A stretch of DNA of 64,000 bases from Mytilus californianus (GCF_021869535.1 NW_026262581.1:77529955-77593954), one strand, 5' to 3'; counted from the stretch's first letter, positions 22,522 to 36,111 are shown. A program made the numbers and translations. Notes: generated by a model from the letters alone, not told the origin.

Positions 22522-22950
22522 AATTATTTATTTTGTAAAAGTATTTCCTTTCTCTATTGGTACTGTACAGGTATACCTAACAACAAAATTATTTTCATTT
22601 ACCTGTGTTTAAAGTTATTGCAAATGGATGGTATTTTTGTTCGAGCATATTGTTTTTCTTTTATTGTTTAAAATTTCTTACCTATATAACGTGTTACTTT
22701 TATTATTCTTCCCTTAGTATATTTATTTTGTATTCTAAATTATTTATTTTGTAAAAATATTTCCTTTCTCTATTGGTACTGTACACGAATACCTAACAAC
22801 AAAATTATTTTCATTTACCTGTGTTTAAAGTTATTGCAAATGGATGGTATTTTTGTTCGAGCATATTGTTTTTCTTTAATTGTTTAACATTTCTTACCCA
22901 TATAATATGTTACTTTTATTATTCTTCCCTTAGTTTATTTATTTTGTATT
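22522..22950. repeat. About 215-bp direct duplication in the RT element 3' region
   Basis: 'tatttcctttctctattggt' through 'gcaaatggatggtatttttg' to 'attcttcccttagt' is present twice head-to-tail with few differences. It may be inherited from the active element or specific to this copy. Confidence 0.75.
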
Positions 22951-24482
22951 TACATTGTGTCATAGGTCAAATTTATTTGTTCAGTGTATGTTCAATGGTG
23001 TTAATATGTCCTTTGATTGAGTTAAGCTATTTCAGAAAAAGGGTGAAGGTTTGGTACCATTAAAACGTTTAAACAAGCTGCATTTGTTTGCACCTGTCCT
23101 AAGTCAGGAATCTGATGTTCAGTAGTTGCCGTTTGTTGATGTGGTTCATAAGTGTTTCTCGTTTCTCGTTTTTTATATAGATTAGACCGTTGGTTTTCCC
23201 GTTTGAATGGTTTAACACTAGTAATTTTTTGGGGCCCTTTTTAGCTTACTGTTTGGTGCGAGCCAAGGCTCCTTGTTGAAGACCGTACTGTGACCTATAA
23301 TGGTTTACTTTTATAAATTTTGACTTGGATGGAGAGTTGTCTCATTAGCACTCATACCACATCTTCTTATATCTATATAAGGAAATTTAATACAAGACAC
23401 CCTATACTTTTTTGGTGAAGTTTTACCTTTGAAAGAATTGATGAAACTTGGTCCAACAAAAATGGGCTTGTTTTTACTGGCAATTCATGTATCATGTTTT
23501 CATGCTGTTACTATTTTACCACAAGCTCAAATGTTTGACAATTCATAGAAACTTTGATAATGCCTAATCATCACCCTAATGAGCATTGAATTTTTAGCCA
23601 CATATTTTATCACCAATTTTTAAGAGTGTAATATGGAATGATTTTATATTTGATCTGGAACTTTATAATGATGAGTAGTATTGTGTAATTTATTTTTGGA
23701 TCTGCCAGGCAGTCAATTCCTGTTTGGGTAGACTTTGAATTTTATGACACCTTCTGAGCATGGATCCAATTTTTCCTCACATATTTCTTAGATCCTTTAT
23801 TAAGGAATAATTGGACATTTCGTTTTAAACTTTTTTATGATGAGTTGTACCATGTAAGCGATTTTCAGATCAGCAAGCAGTCACTTCCTTTTTGACGATA
23901 CTTTCAATCTTTTATTCCCACTTAGCATGGATTTTTTTGTCAATGTCTTATTAGGAGATGAGGTATATTTTGCACAACATTGCATGCACCTCCTTGTATG
24001 TATAAGTTTGGTGTTAAATGAAATTGTGTGTTTTTTATATCTTTTATTACATCTTTAATGTTTTAAAAATATTATATGTTCACTTGCAAAATGTTTTTAT
24101 AAAAAAAACCTTGACATGAAATAAAACAGAGTGACCTCAATATCTGCATGATTTATTTAACATGTCTATCAATATGTAGAATGTTGTTTGACAAAAGAAC
24201 TTTCTGAATAGGTCATATAGTGGCATTTAATAACATGTTGTCAACAAAACTACCGGTAGACTTTAGTTTCTTTGTTGTTAATGATAAATTATGTTTATAT
24301 ATATTTCTCAATAAATTGTTATTATTTTTTTATTATAATTATAAATGGTGTTATTTTTTTTACCACAATTCAACAAAATGACCTCAAGTTATGTTTGATT
24401 TATTATGCCTTATAATATGTAGAATGTTTTTCTTTACATACAGCACACAGATACCTTACACCCTTTTATTTATATAGATTAA

Positions 24483-24734
24483 GGGAGCTACCATTTGATT
24501 TTTATGGGGGGGCTAGGATGAAATTTTTAAAAAAAAAGGCAGGACAGGAGTTTTGAGTATAAAAAAAAGGCAGGATGACAATTTATGTAAAAAAAGTCAG
24601 GATAAACTAATAAAAAAAAAGGCAGGACCGAATAGAGTGAAAAATATAAAGGCAGGACAGAGGTTACAGCTGAAAAAAAATGCAGGACAAAATTTTCATC
24701 CTAGCCGCCCCATAAAAATCAAATGGTAGCTCCC
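24483..24734. mobile_element. PIF/Harbinger-like MITE (252 bp, TAA duplication)
   Basis: The ends GGGAGCTACCATTTGATTTT and its reverse complement continue as inverted repeats for about 40 bases. TAA lies on both sides (24480-24482, 24735-24737). A three-base TWA duplication with GGG-starting ends is the Harbinger signature. The interior is built from about six 'aaaaaggcaggac' units separated by 25-35 bases. Confidence 0.82.
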
Positions 24735-24857
24735 TAACTAGATTGTAACCTTCGGAATGAGATATAATGGTATATACTTTTTCTTTACATTTATGGTGTA
24801 TTTATTCTTGAGATAACTTTTTTCTTGCAAGTACTACTTAATTTTCCCTTTTTCAAA

Positions 24858-25038
24858 TACAGTAAAACCTGTTTTAAGAGACCACTAAAGGGAGAGCAAA
24901 AAAGGTCTCATTAGACAGGTGGTCTTTTAATACAGGTTCAATCTGTATGAAATGCACTACAAAGGGACCTAAAACAAATGGTCTTATGACACAGGTTTTT
25001 GCTTAATATTGGTGGTCTCGTAAGGAGATTTGACTGTA
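24858..25038. mobile_element. TA-flanked MITE (about 180 bp)
   Basis: The left end TACAGTAAAACCT and the right end AGATTTGACTGTA are imperfect reverse complements with TA at both borders. The interior has paired 'aagagaccact' / 'ggtcttttaatacaggt' arms that can fold. Confidence 0.65.
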
Positions 25039-25810
25039 GTTTGCTTACCAGTATCCAAATTGGTATGCAGACAACTAGAATTACTTGTCCAATTCATACA
25101 GTATATCCTGCCAAGGAATGTTTTTCATATTTATCGTCCGTCTGTCATCCGTTGTCTGTAATCATTTCTTTAGAAATCTTCTTCTCTGAAACTGCTCAAC
25201 GGATTGAAACCAAAGTTTGTCTGCCTCATTTATAGGATTTCAACATTAAAGTTTGTGATTTTCGTCCAAGTTGATCAACCAACAGGGCCTCAATGTCTAA
25301 AAATAGAACATAGCAGTCAAACTACAGTTTTGGCTCGTATCTCTAAAACTACAGCAATTAGAGAAAATCTGACAAGGTAAAAATGGTCAGCACAACAAGT
25401 TGTATCTTCCCTGAAAATAATGGAATAATCTGTCCTCCTGTTATGAAGTTATTGCCCCTGAAATGTTGATTTTCAACTTTATTGACATTCCCTTGTTGTT
25501 TCAAAAACTATTTGAGCTAGGATAAAAGTGCAAGTTCAAAAATGATCAGTATAATAAGATGTATTCACCTTGAAAATTGAAGAAAAATCTATCTCCTTGT
25601 TTTGGAGTTATTGCCCCTGAAATATTTTTTTTTCTCTAATTTTTTGCAGTTGTTTGCTGTTATGAAATTTTAGGAGCTAGGTTAAAAGTGTAAATTACAA
25701 AAAGGTTCAGCACAACAAGATAGATCTATCTACCCTGAAAATTGCAGATAACACTGTTGACCTGTTTTTGGAGTTATTGCCTCTGAAATATACATTTTTC
25801 CAACTTTTTT

Positions 25811-27135
25811 ATGCCCCCACCGTAGCAGGGGGGGGGCATTAAGTTTTACCCTTGTCCGTCTGTACGTACATCCCAAAATTGGTTTCCGTTCTCTAACTTC
25901 AGTTTGCCTCAACCAAATGTTATGAAACTTATACACAATGCTTATTACTACAAAACACAGATATTGTTTGAATTTTGGTGGCGTCATTTTAACCGTTCTA
26001 GAGTTATGCCCCTTTATAAATGGAAAAATTGCAATATGTTTAGTTTCCGTTCTTTAACTTGAGTTTGCCTCAACCAAATGTTATGAAACTTATACACAAT
26101 GCTAATTACCACAAAACACAGATCAAGTTTGAATTTTGGTGGCGTCACTTTAACCGTTCTAGAGTTACGCCCCTTTATAAATGGGAAAAATGCAAAATGT
26201 TTAGTTTCCGTTCTCTAGCTTAAATTTGCCTCAACCAAATGTTATGAAACTTATACACAATGCTAATTACCACAAAACACAGATCAAGTTTGAATTTTGG
26301 TGGCGTCACTTTAAATGTTCTAGAGTGATGCCCCTTTAAAAATGGAAAAATTGCAAAATTTTTATTTCCTTCTAAATATCAAGTAATTTTTAAAATTGGA
26401 GTTATCTACCTTTGTCCATGATTATAGTTGAATCAATCAATGCTTTATACAATGAAATGTTTAATTTTGACTTCCACTGATAAAACACAGATCAAGTTGA
26501 ATTTGGGTAGTGTCACTTTAACCATTATTGAGTTATGCCCCTTTATAAATCGAAAGATTGCAAAATTTTTAGTTTCCATTCTGTAACTTAACTTTGCCCC
26601 AACCAAACATTATGAAACCTATGCACAATATTCATTACCATAAAACTAAGATCATGTACAAATTTTCTGTTTCAGTTTTCTAACTTTAGTTTGCCTCAAC
26701 CAAATGTTCTGAAACTTATACACAATGCTTATTACTACATAATACAGATTAAGTACGAAATTTGGTGAGAACACTTTTGCCATTCTTGAGTTATGTTCCT
26801 TTATAAACATAAAAATTGCTGAATTTTTCGTTTCCGTTCTCTAACTTTAGTTTGTCTAAACCAAATGTTATAAAACTTATACACAACCGTTCTAGAGTTA
26901 TGCGTGTTTACAATAAGAAAAATTGCTGAAATTTTAGTTTCTGTTCTCTACTTAAGTTAGCCTCAACCAAATGTTATAAGATATACACACAATGCTTATT
27001 ACCACAAAACTCAGATCAAGTTCAAATTTGGGTAGTGTCACTTTTATCGTTCTTCAGTTATGTCCCTTTATAACTATATGCTATGCAAGCAGGGGCATCA
27101 TCTGTGTCCACATGTGGACACTATCCACATTTATT
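25811..27135 (+). mobile_element. Pearl/HINE-like element, TGCCCCC family, about seven 161-bp core units
   Basis: The left hairpin is ATGCCCCCACC...AGGGGGGGGGCAT. A 'cgtctgtacgtac' stretch follows. Core units begin 'gtttccgttctctaactt' at 25882, 26043 and 26204, a 161-bp period, then decay. The right copy of the stem is 'gcaggggcatca' (about 27089) and the final perfect hairpin is GTGTCCACATGTGGACAC. The host core reads continuously across the insertion ('ccaactttttt' / 'ttttgtatttctttgctg'). Confidence 0.75.
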
Positions 27136-27923
27136 TTTTGTATTTCTTTGCTGTTGAAAACTATTGGAGCTAAGTTAAAAGTGTAAACTGCAATAACAAT
27201 CAGCATGACATGATCTATCTACTCTGATATTTGTAACCACCCATTTAGGAGTTATTGCTCCTGAAATGTTGTTTTTTAGCTTTTCTCATCACTTTCTGTC
27301 CATTGTCTTCCCTTAATGCCTACAAAAATCTCCTCAGAAACTACTAAGCCAATTGTAAGCAAACTTGTCCAAAATTATAATTGGGGTATATAATTTCAAA
27401 AATGTGTTCAATGATCTCGCCTGGATGAAATGGCTAACAATAGAACAAAGAGGTAAAATGAAAGTTTTGTCTGTTATTTTGAAAACTGCTATAGATAAAG
27501 AAAATCTGACAGGGGCAGAAATGTGCCAAAAAATGAGAACTTATTGGTGTCTATAAATATCAAAACTGTTGGAGTTATTGCCCTTAAATGGCCTGATTTT
27601 ACCTTTTTTTCAGTTTTGCCTATCTTGAAAAGCATAATAGTTAGAGAGAAACGTTAAATAGCAAAAATGAAAATGAAAAAAAAAAAAAAAGATCTACAAA
27701 TAAGTAAACTTGCTGAAACAACAGTTGATGCTTATTGAAGTTATTGCCCTTCAGTGATTATTTTTACCAATTTTTTGCATTTTTGCCTGATATCTTGAAA
27801 AGTATAATAATTAGACGGAAACTTTGATTAGCAAATAATATCTACAAGTAAGTCACATGGCTGAAATTTCAGTTGACTCTTTATAAGAGTTATTGCCCTT
27901 TAAAGACGACTTTTTAATCATTT

Positions 27924-28895
27924 TGTCTCGCCTGCGACAAAAGTTGCAGAATTTCGTCACGGAAAGCGAAAGATAGGGATTGCTTTTCCAGGGATGGCGT
28001 CAACAATTGTTAAGTTTTCTGCTTAATTCAGTTTGATAGGATCTACTTGTGATAGATCAATGATATTTTGTATGAAGTCGCATTCCTATCAGTTTGAAGA
28101 CTATTTTGAGGCCCTGCCCCCTAGGACATTGTCCAGCGACTGAATTAATTAGCAATTTTCAATGTTAAGTTTTTTGCTTAAGTTAGTTTGATAGGATCTA
28201 CTTGTGATAGATCAATGATATTTTGTATGAAGCTGCATTACTATCAGTTCATATCAGTTTGATGACTATTTTGAGGCCCTACCCCCTAGGTCATGGTCCA
28301 TTGACTTTGAATTAATTAGCAATTTTCAATGTTAAGTTTTTTGCTTAAGTTAGTTTGATAGGATCTACTTGTGATAGATCAATGATATTTTGTATGAAGC
28401 TGCATTATTTTCAGTTCATATCAGTTTGATGACTATTTTGAGGCCCTGTCCCGTAGGTCATGGTCCAGTGACTTTGAATTAATTAGCAATTTTCAATGTT
28501 AAGTTTTTCTGCTTAAGTCAGTTTGATAAGAACTACTTGTGATAGGTCACTGATATTTTTTATTAAGTTGCATTACTATCAGTATATATCAGTTTGATGA
28601 CTATTTTGAGGCCCTGCCCCCTAGGGCATGGTACAGTGACTTTGAATTAATTAGCAATTTTCAATGTAAAGTTTTTATGCTTAAGTTATATTGATAGGAA
28701 CTACTTATAATAAACAACAATATTTTCTACAAAGTTACATTACTGTCTGTACATCTCAGTTTGTCGACCATTTTCAGGCCCTGCCCACTAGATCATGGTC
28801 CAATGACTGAATTAATAAGCAATGTTGCTGTCCATTAGATTGTCTTTTTATGAATTTTATGCCGATAGTCGACATATCTCTGTGTCAACAGTTTC
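27924..28895 (+). mobile_element. Pearl/HINE-like element, GTCTCGCC family, five 167-bp units
   Basis: The left end is GTCTCGCCTGCGACAAAAGT with a decayed hairpin. Core units start 'gttaagtttt' at 28164, 28331, 28498 and 28665, a 167-bp period. The right end is 'cgacatatctctgtgtcaac'. It belongs to the same family as positions 1-292. Confidence 0.75.
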
Positions 28896-30119
28896 TTTTA
28901 TGTTATTGCCTATTTTTTGCCCCTGCAACTGAAAGTTGGGGGCATATTGTTTTGCCCCTGTCCGTCTTTCCGTCTTTCCGTCCGTCAGTCAGTCAGTCTG
29001 TCCCATTATGGGTATATAGTTATTCAAGATAACTCCTCCTACAGTTTGAATGCTAGGTATAGCTAGGAATTTTTCACTTTGCTGGCTGTTTGTGCATATA
29101 TTGAAGGTGTGTCAGTTAAAATGTTCCGCAAGGCAAGATCTACAAATAGGTCAACATAGCCGAAATTGTCAATTGACTCCTTACAAGAGTTATTGCCATT
29201 AAATGGCGATTTTTACCATTATTTTATTTTAGGCAAAAAATTTAGATGATATAGGGAAACTGTAAAAAGTGAAAATGATCAGCAAGCCACGATCAACAAA
29301 AATGAGAAATTAGTCCTGAATTATATTCTAGTTTAGATGTTAGAGAGTAGCCATTGTTGAAAATACACATAAACCCAGGTGAGAGACACAGGACCTTTAG
29401 AGTCTCTAGTTACTGTTTTTTGTAGTTTTGGCTGTTATCTAAAAAAATACTAGAGGAGCTAGGTTAAACACGTAAATTGCAAAAATGATCAGCAACACAA
29501 AGAATAACTATAGTATGTGCATATAAAAGTCCTTATTAGAAAACTGGCGACTTTTTGACCAGGAGAGCGTTACAAGCACAGCTAGGCATGCCTATTGTTA
29601 TTATAATCTATACCCACAGTTTTTAACCCATAGCCTTAAACAGTTATAGAATGTGTTTATATGCATTGCAGATGCACATCAAACCTTATATAAACACTTG
29701 GAGACATATTGCAGATAGTACAAAGTCAGTTTAATTTTCAGTACTGTTATTGAATGGTACTTATTTAGTGTGCACCTAACCTTAATATGTTCAATTTCTT
29801 TTTCAGTTTTCAACCAAAAGCCTTCAAACTTTTTTTTAAATATGTGTACATGCATTTTAGATTGCACCTCACTTTATTAACACATTTGGATACACTTTAT
29901 TTGCCTAAACTATGAATTAAAACCTGGATATCAGTAGATATCATTTGTTCCATAACTTGCAATCAAACTGATGTGTTTACATACACTGAAGGTATGCAAC
30001 TAACTTACAGATTTTCAGATGATGAACTGTCAATCTTCAGCATTGCTTCTGATCTGAAAGAGGCTCAGTTAAGTTTATTGTCTTCATATTGACATTAGGC
30101 ATTTATACCTAGTGAGAAA

Positions 30120-31850
30120 CTGTATTTTACAGTTTTTAACACGATTGTTTCTCTACTAAATGATGTGGCGATTGAGAAATATATAATTGAAATATTTTAG
30201 GCGGCTTTATAAACAGCAAACATTGCCAATACTGTGGGACAAACAAATATACTTTTATGTACTCCGGCTCATAGTTTACTACAGAATATGTTGATATGTC
30301 TCATTTGTATAAATATTAAGTAACATCTAGTTCATCATGGTCATTATTACATTTTACTAATATTTTGTTAAGTTACGAATCACATTGTCGTATTCCAAGA
30401 TACATGTAGAATGGACTACTCTAGTGCACATTGGTTCCATCTCCAGCTTTGTCAAACGAAATATTTAAATTACGTCCTAGTTCTCCACTAATTACAATCA
30501 ACTATAAATTACAAGGTTTTGCTGAAAATATATTGCAATCAAACTCCAGTGCTATAGCTTGTTTGATTTTCACATTGTTCCTACACTAGATCTCGAAATA
30601 AATTCAACTGGCTTAGAGGATTTATAATGGAAAGGAAACGGTAGTAATTAGGAAGCTATATATGGGAAAACAATTTCAGAAAGTTCCGATTTTTCTAAAT
30701 AAATAAATTGACATTGTTTTGCTCAACTATATTACAAAATGATCATACCTAACAGCACGGTCGATTTCTTGATAATTATAGATAAACATAGAAGATTTGT
30801 AAGATAAATCATTGAACTACATGTGAAGATGGAAAATAGACTGTGATAAAAAACAAAATCTTCCCGTTTGGTATTATCCCAGGGTCTTTTGCAGCTTACA
30901 AACGGTATGGGTTTTACTCATTATAAAAGGTCAAATAGACGTGAACATTACTTGTATTTATTGTGGTCTGATAAAACGCCAAGTGAAAAATGAGAATTTA
31001 TGAAGTAGTCTACGATTTCACATGTTTACTATATAGGAGACAATGATGCCTCATAAACAAAACCCTTATAACATGTTATAGCAAGGGGTGTGTACCTCAA
31101 ACACAGGAATATGCTTAACTGCATCAACAAAACAAACGGGATGGACTCTTGTGAGTTTTATCGTAACTTAGCGTTTGTTGTCGGTAATCTATTTCAAACA
31201 AAATTGTCTCTACATCTGGTCGTATAAAAAAAAATGATTACTATACTATTACTATTACTTTAAAAAATTGTCTAAAGAACCACAAAACGTTGACATGCAA
31301 AATTAGTTTGTGAGCCGTTGCTACCTCTTTTGTATATTGAGCTAGAAAGAGTAAAACAGTAAGGTCCCAACCCAATCCAAACTTAGAGCAAAATATAACA
31401 TGACTTAGGTAATAGGTGTTCAGGCTAGATAAACAAACTTCCCATTTGATGAGTTACCATAGCAATAAGCCTTGACGAAATTTTGCTTGTTTTGCTTGTT
31501 TTGTATCAATCTATAGTTTATTTTGGATTGAAAAAGTATGGGCGCACCAAAATAGGTGGAATAATGTTAATGGCTATACCGAGAAAGCTTCTCTAAAACA
31601 TTTGTTTTTGTTATTTTGGAGCGACCTGTGGATTGAAAACTGCATTAAATTGGCCTTTTTCTCCATTTTTATTGAAATATACGCATATTACTACGTCATA
31701 ACTTTGTCAAATCTTGTCAAATTGATTTATATTTCTTGATTTTATTCGTTTCGGGCCAATTTGTGAGCAAATATGAATTAGTTCTCAAAACTACTGGATT
31801 AGTTTTTTTTGGGTTAGACGAGCCTTAATGCCCTTTTTCTTTGGTACATA
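30120..31850. other. Intergenic stretch, nothing recognised
   Basis: This is AT-rich sequence without long frames, tandem periodicity or inverted ends that I can support on either strand. Confidence 0.5.
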
Positions 31851-31854
31851 GATA

Positions 31855-32380
31855 TAGGAAGATGCGGTATGATTGTCAATGAGACAACTCTCCATCCAAG
31901 TAACAATTTATAAAAGTAAACCATTATAGATCAAGGTACGGCCTTCAACACGGAGCATTTGCTCACACCGAACAGCAAGCTATAAAGGGCCCCAAAAAAT
32001 TACTAGTGTAAAACCATTCAAACGGGAAAACCAACGGTTTAATCTATATAAAAACGAGAAACGAGAAACACGTATGAACTACAAAAACAGACGACAACTA
32101 CTGTACATCAGATTCCTGACTTAGGACAGGTGCAAACATTTGCAGCGGGATTAAACGTTTAAATGGTACCAAACCTTCTCCCTTTTTTGAAACAATAGTA
32201 TAACATCACAACATAGAAAGACACACTTTAAAATATCAACTGGAAGGCTTAACTCAATCAATAAACATAAATTAACACACAATGAACGAATAAATTTGAT
32301 CTGTGATACCTGAATGCAAATACATAGTTAATAAAAATTATAAGGGATAAATAATTAAGGTCAAAAGTAAATAAACAGGT
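31855..32380 (-). mobile_element. Retroelement 3' end, reverse orientation
   Basis: This is the reverse complement of about 23000-23390. It shares the 'tctccatccaagtaacaatt' tail, 'aaggtacggccttcaacac', 'cattcaaacgggaaaaccaa' and 'ggtaccaaaccttctccc' blocks. Only the 3' part is present, so it is a 5'-truncated insertion of the same family. Confidence 0.7.
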
Positions 32381-32844
32381 TTAAACAAAGTTAAAGTATG
32401 ATACCACTGTGAAATGTTAAACAATATTTAGAAAATCATCACTTTTGAAAAAACCTGCGAGTCCGATGTTAGAATAGGTAACAGAAGAAACTAAGCAAAT
32501 GACAATAATCAACATAAATTAACAAAGGACTTAAGGTGAAATTAGAATAAATAGGATACAATGAGTAATAAGAATAATAAAATAATTTAATGACATAAAT
32601 ATCTAGTTTAGTTTTGCTCAATTTTGTGATGTGGTTCTAACTGCAGAAATGTTTATGGAAAGAAGTATTTCACACGCATCCGAATTTTTACGTTAATGCT
32701 GCTTGTTGAGCTTGTGAGTTGAGGAATTGTCAGGTGCGTGACATAATGGTCTTGTTAAAGTAGATTATTGTGGTGCTGTTTAGTAAGAGTCTAGCTTGTA
32801 TCAATTTTCTAGTTCATAGTTTGAGACTAGGCTTGGTTGTTTTT

Positions 32845-33655
32845 GTCTCGCCTTGACGGAGTCAAAAAGCGAGATATAGGTATGCTGTTTCCGGCGTCGG
32901 CGGCGGCGTCAACAATGTATTAGTTTGTGATTAGGTCTAGTTTAAGGTGAACCACTAGTGGTTGGTCAATGATATTTGGTATGCAATTGCATTAGCACTG
33001 GCACATCTCATTTCTATGGAGATTATTTGGCCCTGCCCCTTCAGTCATGGTCTATTGACTTTGAAACTTTTGCTTAGTTTACGTGTATTAGTTTGTGATT
33101 AGGTCAGTTTATGGGGAACCACTAGTGGTAAGTCAATGATATTTGGTATGCAGTTGTATAAGCATTGGCATATCTCATTTCCATGGAGATTATTTGGCTC
33201 CGAAGTCATGGTCTATTGACTTTGAAACTTTTGCTTAGTTTACATGTATTAGTTTGTGATTAGATCAGTTTAAGATGAACCGCTAATGTTAAGTCAATGA
33301 TATTTGGTATGCAAATTTATTGGCATCTGCAAGTCTCGTTTCCATGGAGATTATATAGCCCCCTCCCCTCATCAGAGTTCATTGACTTTGAAATTTTTAC
33401 ATAGTTTACAAGTCAATGTTTGTGTTTAGGTTTGTTGAAAGGGAACGACTTATGATTAGTCTATGGTATTTGGTATGTAGTTTTATTAGCATTGGCACAT
33501 CTCATTTCCATGGAGATTGTTTTGCCATGTATCTTCAGTCATGGTTCATTGACTTTGAATATTTGCATAACATACATGTTAAAGTATTGCTATTTTAATT
33601 TCAACATTTGCCTTATCAAAAGTACAAAAAGGCGAGACATATCTCTGTGTTAACA
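32845..33655 (+). mobile_element. Pearl/HINE-like element, GTCTCGCC family variant
   Basis: The left hairpin is GTCTCGCCTTGAC...GTCAAAAAGCGAGAT, followed by a GGCGTCGGCGGCGGCGTC stretch. Four core units carry 'gtgattaggtcagttta', 'tggtatgcaattgcatt' and 'catctcatttc.atggagat'. The right end is 'ggcgagacatatctctgtgt'. This is the best-preserved example of this variant. Confidence 0.75.
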
Positions 33656-33659
33656 TTTT

Positions 33660-36111
33660 ATTTTTTCTCTTTTCCTCATTAGGGTTCCTTGGCAACTTTG
33701 TTTGATTTTCACTAGAGGAAAGGGGTGTGGCATTGCACAGGATCCTGTCTTTCAATACTATTAAACCGGTAGCATTATCATATCAAATATGTTCTGAAGT
33801 AGAGTCACTAATATAAGAGTGTGTAGAAAGGCGTGGTACGCTTTGTGCTTGTTTTTAGTAACAACGATCTTTCTTTTATACGGTATTGTTGTTTATTATT
33901 ATGTTACTAATTCTTGTGTTTTATTGTATATTATACCGTTATAGTAAAAATAAGTGCTTTCCTGTATTGATTTATATTTTACGTACTTTTATGTACCCTT
34001 TGTTGTTCTGCTGATCGAGATTAGGATGGGGATCTGGTCTAAAAAGATTGTTTTATTGTACATAGCGTGCGCCTTTGCCCCGCTGTGTGTTTTTTTGCAT
34101 GCTCGGGATTGATGGCATAGTTGGTGGTTATCTTTTTATGTTTCTTGGCGTTTTTGTCGTTTATATAGAAGTATGTTTGATGGAAGATCTTTGATAGTCT
34201 CTGTTACAACTTTTCTATCATACTCAGCCCGACGATTCAGTGATTGACATACTGTAATGACACCTGCACGTCTATTGTAGAAGAACGTTTACTGACCTCA
34301 ATATATATCTGTTGTTGTTTTCTCGGCTGATTGCTGTCTCATTGACGTATATCTCACAGCTCTTTTTATTTTAGGTAGAGAGACCGGTCTACGTAATGTT
34401 ATTCGAGGCCATGCGACACATAATAGAAAAACAACCTACAATAAAAATAAAACTACCCTGAGATGCCAACATACGATCTTGAACAATGATAAAGTTTAAA
34501 TATTCTAGTCATCCGAGTCTATACAAGAACGTGTACGTTAGGCTAAAATCACGGTATGGGGCCCAGAGTTCAACCCGGCTTTAGGTGGGAGTTCATGTTG
34601 CTAAACCTTTAACTTTCTGCGTAGCATTTTGTGGACTCAATTATTTGTCTTTCTTCGACTTGTCGTTTTTTAAGTATTGCTTCTTGGTATCAACCCTTAG
34701 GTAATTAAACTTTTTTGTTATTTCAAAAGTTTACCACAGAAGCGTAGAACCTTAAACCTGGTAGGTGTGTTAAGTTTAAATAAAACCAAACGAATATAGT
34801 TTGTTATATTAGATACAACAGTAGTTTACCAATGTTCAAATCTCATAAGTCCATTAAGAATATACAAATCAAGGTCGTGAAAACCATACAAATTGACGGA
34901 ATTTCACGAACTCGAAAGGGAGCGAGACCGGATGCGTCGAAAGGGTAAGCGTCTCCTGCTTTACGTGCTTCACGTGTCACGGAATCCATGCTAAGCAAAA
35001 TGCCACAATCGGAAAAAAATATGCCATTGCTGCACGCATTTGCAGCCCCCAGAATTATTGTAAGTTTCCATTTCTACACTGTAGAAACATGAGCCTCCAT
35101 TGTATTAACTGTCGAACGCGGAAAGAGACCATATATAGCTCATTTGCAAACTACTATAGAGTGAACGATATTCACACTTGAACCACTTAACTAGATTATA
35201 CCATAGATGTGAAAACTTCAATATCGTTTAACAAATTGTCTTAAATATCGTTTTACAAATTGTCTCTCAGAAACACAAGAGTACGGTATGTACGAAACTC
35301 AGGTATCAAACACCTAATGTATTACTAAATAGAAAAATAGAATAAAGTGTGAAATCATTTCCACGAAAATATTGCATACTCATGATCAGAGCGGCTAGAA
35401 CTATCAATTTGCAGAAAAAACAAACAAAATCAGCAAAAAAAAGATAGCTAACATTATTTTTAGCTTAATCTAATGAGTACATTTAGAAAAGCTCTTAAAA
35501 ACTTAATATTATGAGTGACATTTTTCTGCAATTAAAAAAAAATAATCTTTTACTCTGGTTGTCTTCTGTTCTGTAAATTTTGTTTCATGAAATTGTAGTT
35601 ATATTGAAAAAAGGTTTTGTGAATGAACAATCTTATTGGAGCTATTTCTAATATCCTGAAGTCATCCACGATTTCGACCTCAAAGAATCATTTAAAATGT
35701 AACTAAAATAGATTTCATAAGTAACAACGTAGAGCAACGATCTTTAATAATAATAAAAATGACGCAACGAATGAAATGTATTCTTTTGAAAGTAAAGTAA
35801 TTAATTGAATTGTGTCAACTCTTCGAAATAGACAATATGATAACTTACAAAAAAGATAAAAATATATATTCATTGTAAATAAAGTACGTTAGAAGACGTT
35901 GTGTATGTGACTTAATTTTGGTGTACTTTAATTATTCCTTAATTGATACCACATGGGAGAACAATCTGTATTTCAACACAATATTGAGGCTGCGATATTT
36001 CGGCCCTTTTCGTTCATGTGACAGAAGGGGAACCAATCGGCAAACTCTTCAGATTTCGATACTCTACATTGTGTACATTAAATTTGTTAGTTTTGCCGAA
36101 ACGTGAACAGA
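33660..36111. other. Intergenic sequence upstream of the PM20D1-like gene
   Basis: No frame with homology is visible. Around 33990-34370 and 34550-34680 there are phrases resembling mussel retroelement 3' regions ('cgcctttgccccgctgtgtg', 'gtgggagttcatgttgctaa'). I cannot define their borders. No TATA box or other promoter element is convincing. Confidence 0.4.

Larger units (their letters stand above)
21300..23390 (+). mobile_element. Reverse-transcriptase element, 5'-truncated
   Basis: The unit comprises an RT-coding segment (about 21353-22107), a long AT-rich 3' region containing a direct duplication (22522-22735 and 22740-22950), and a terminal 340-bp segment (about 23040-23390). That segment recurs, inverted, at 31855-32380. 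The last 140 bp recur alone at 7536. This shared 3' end with different 5' truncation points is what target-primed retroelements leave. Confidence 0.7.
25090..29415 (+). mobile_element. Nested complex of pearl/HINE-like elements
   Basis: The outer layer is a degenerate AGCTCACC-family core. It shows repeated 'gagttattgcccctgaaat', 'agctaggttaaaagtg' and 'gatctatctaccctgaaaat', with a right end 'aggtgagagacacaggacct' near 29370. It is interrupted by at least two intact guests, listed separately (25811-27135 and 27924-28895). A third left hairpin (TTTGCCCCTGCAACT...AGTTGGGGGCAT, 28918-28945) starts another guest. Confidence 0.6.

Noticed and set aside
36103..36111. In-frame GTG nine bases upstream of the PM20D1 start
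   Set aside because: GTG is not a normal eukaryotic initiator. The ATG at 36112 gives a proper hydrophobic N-terminus.
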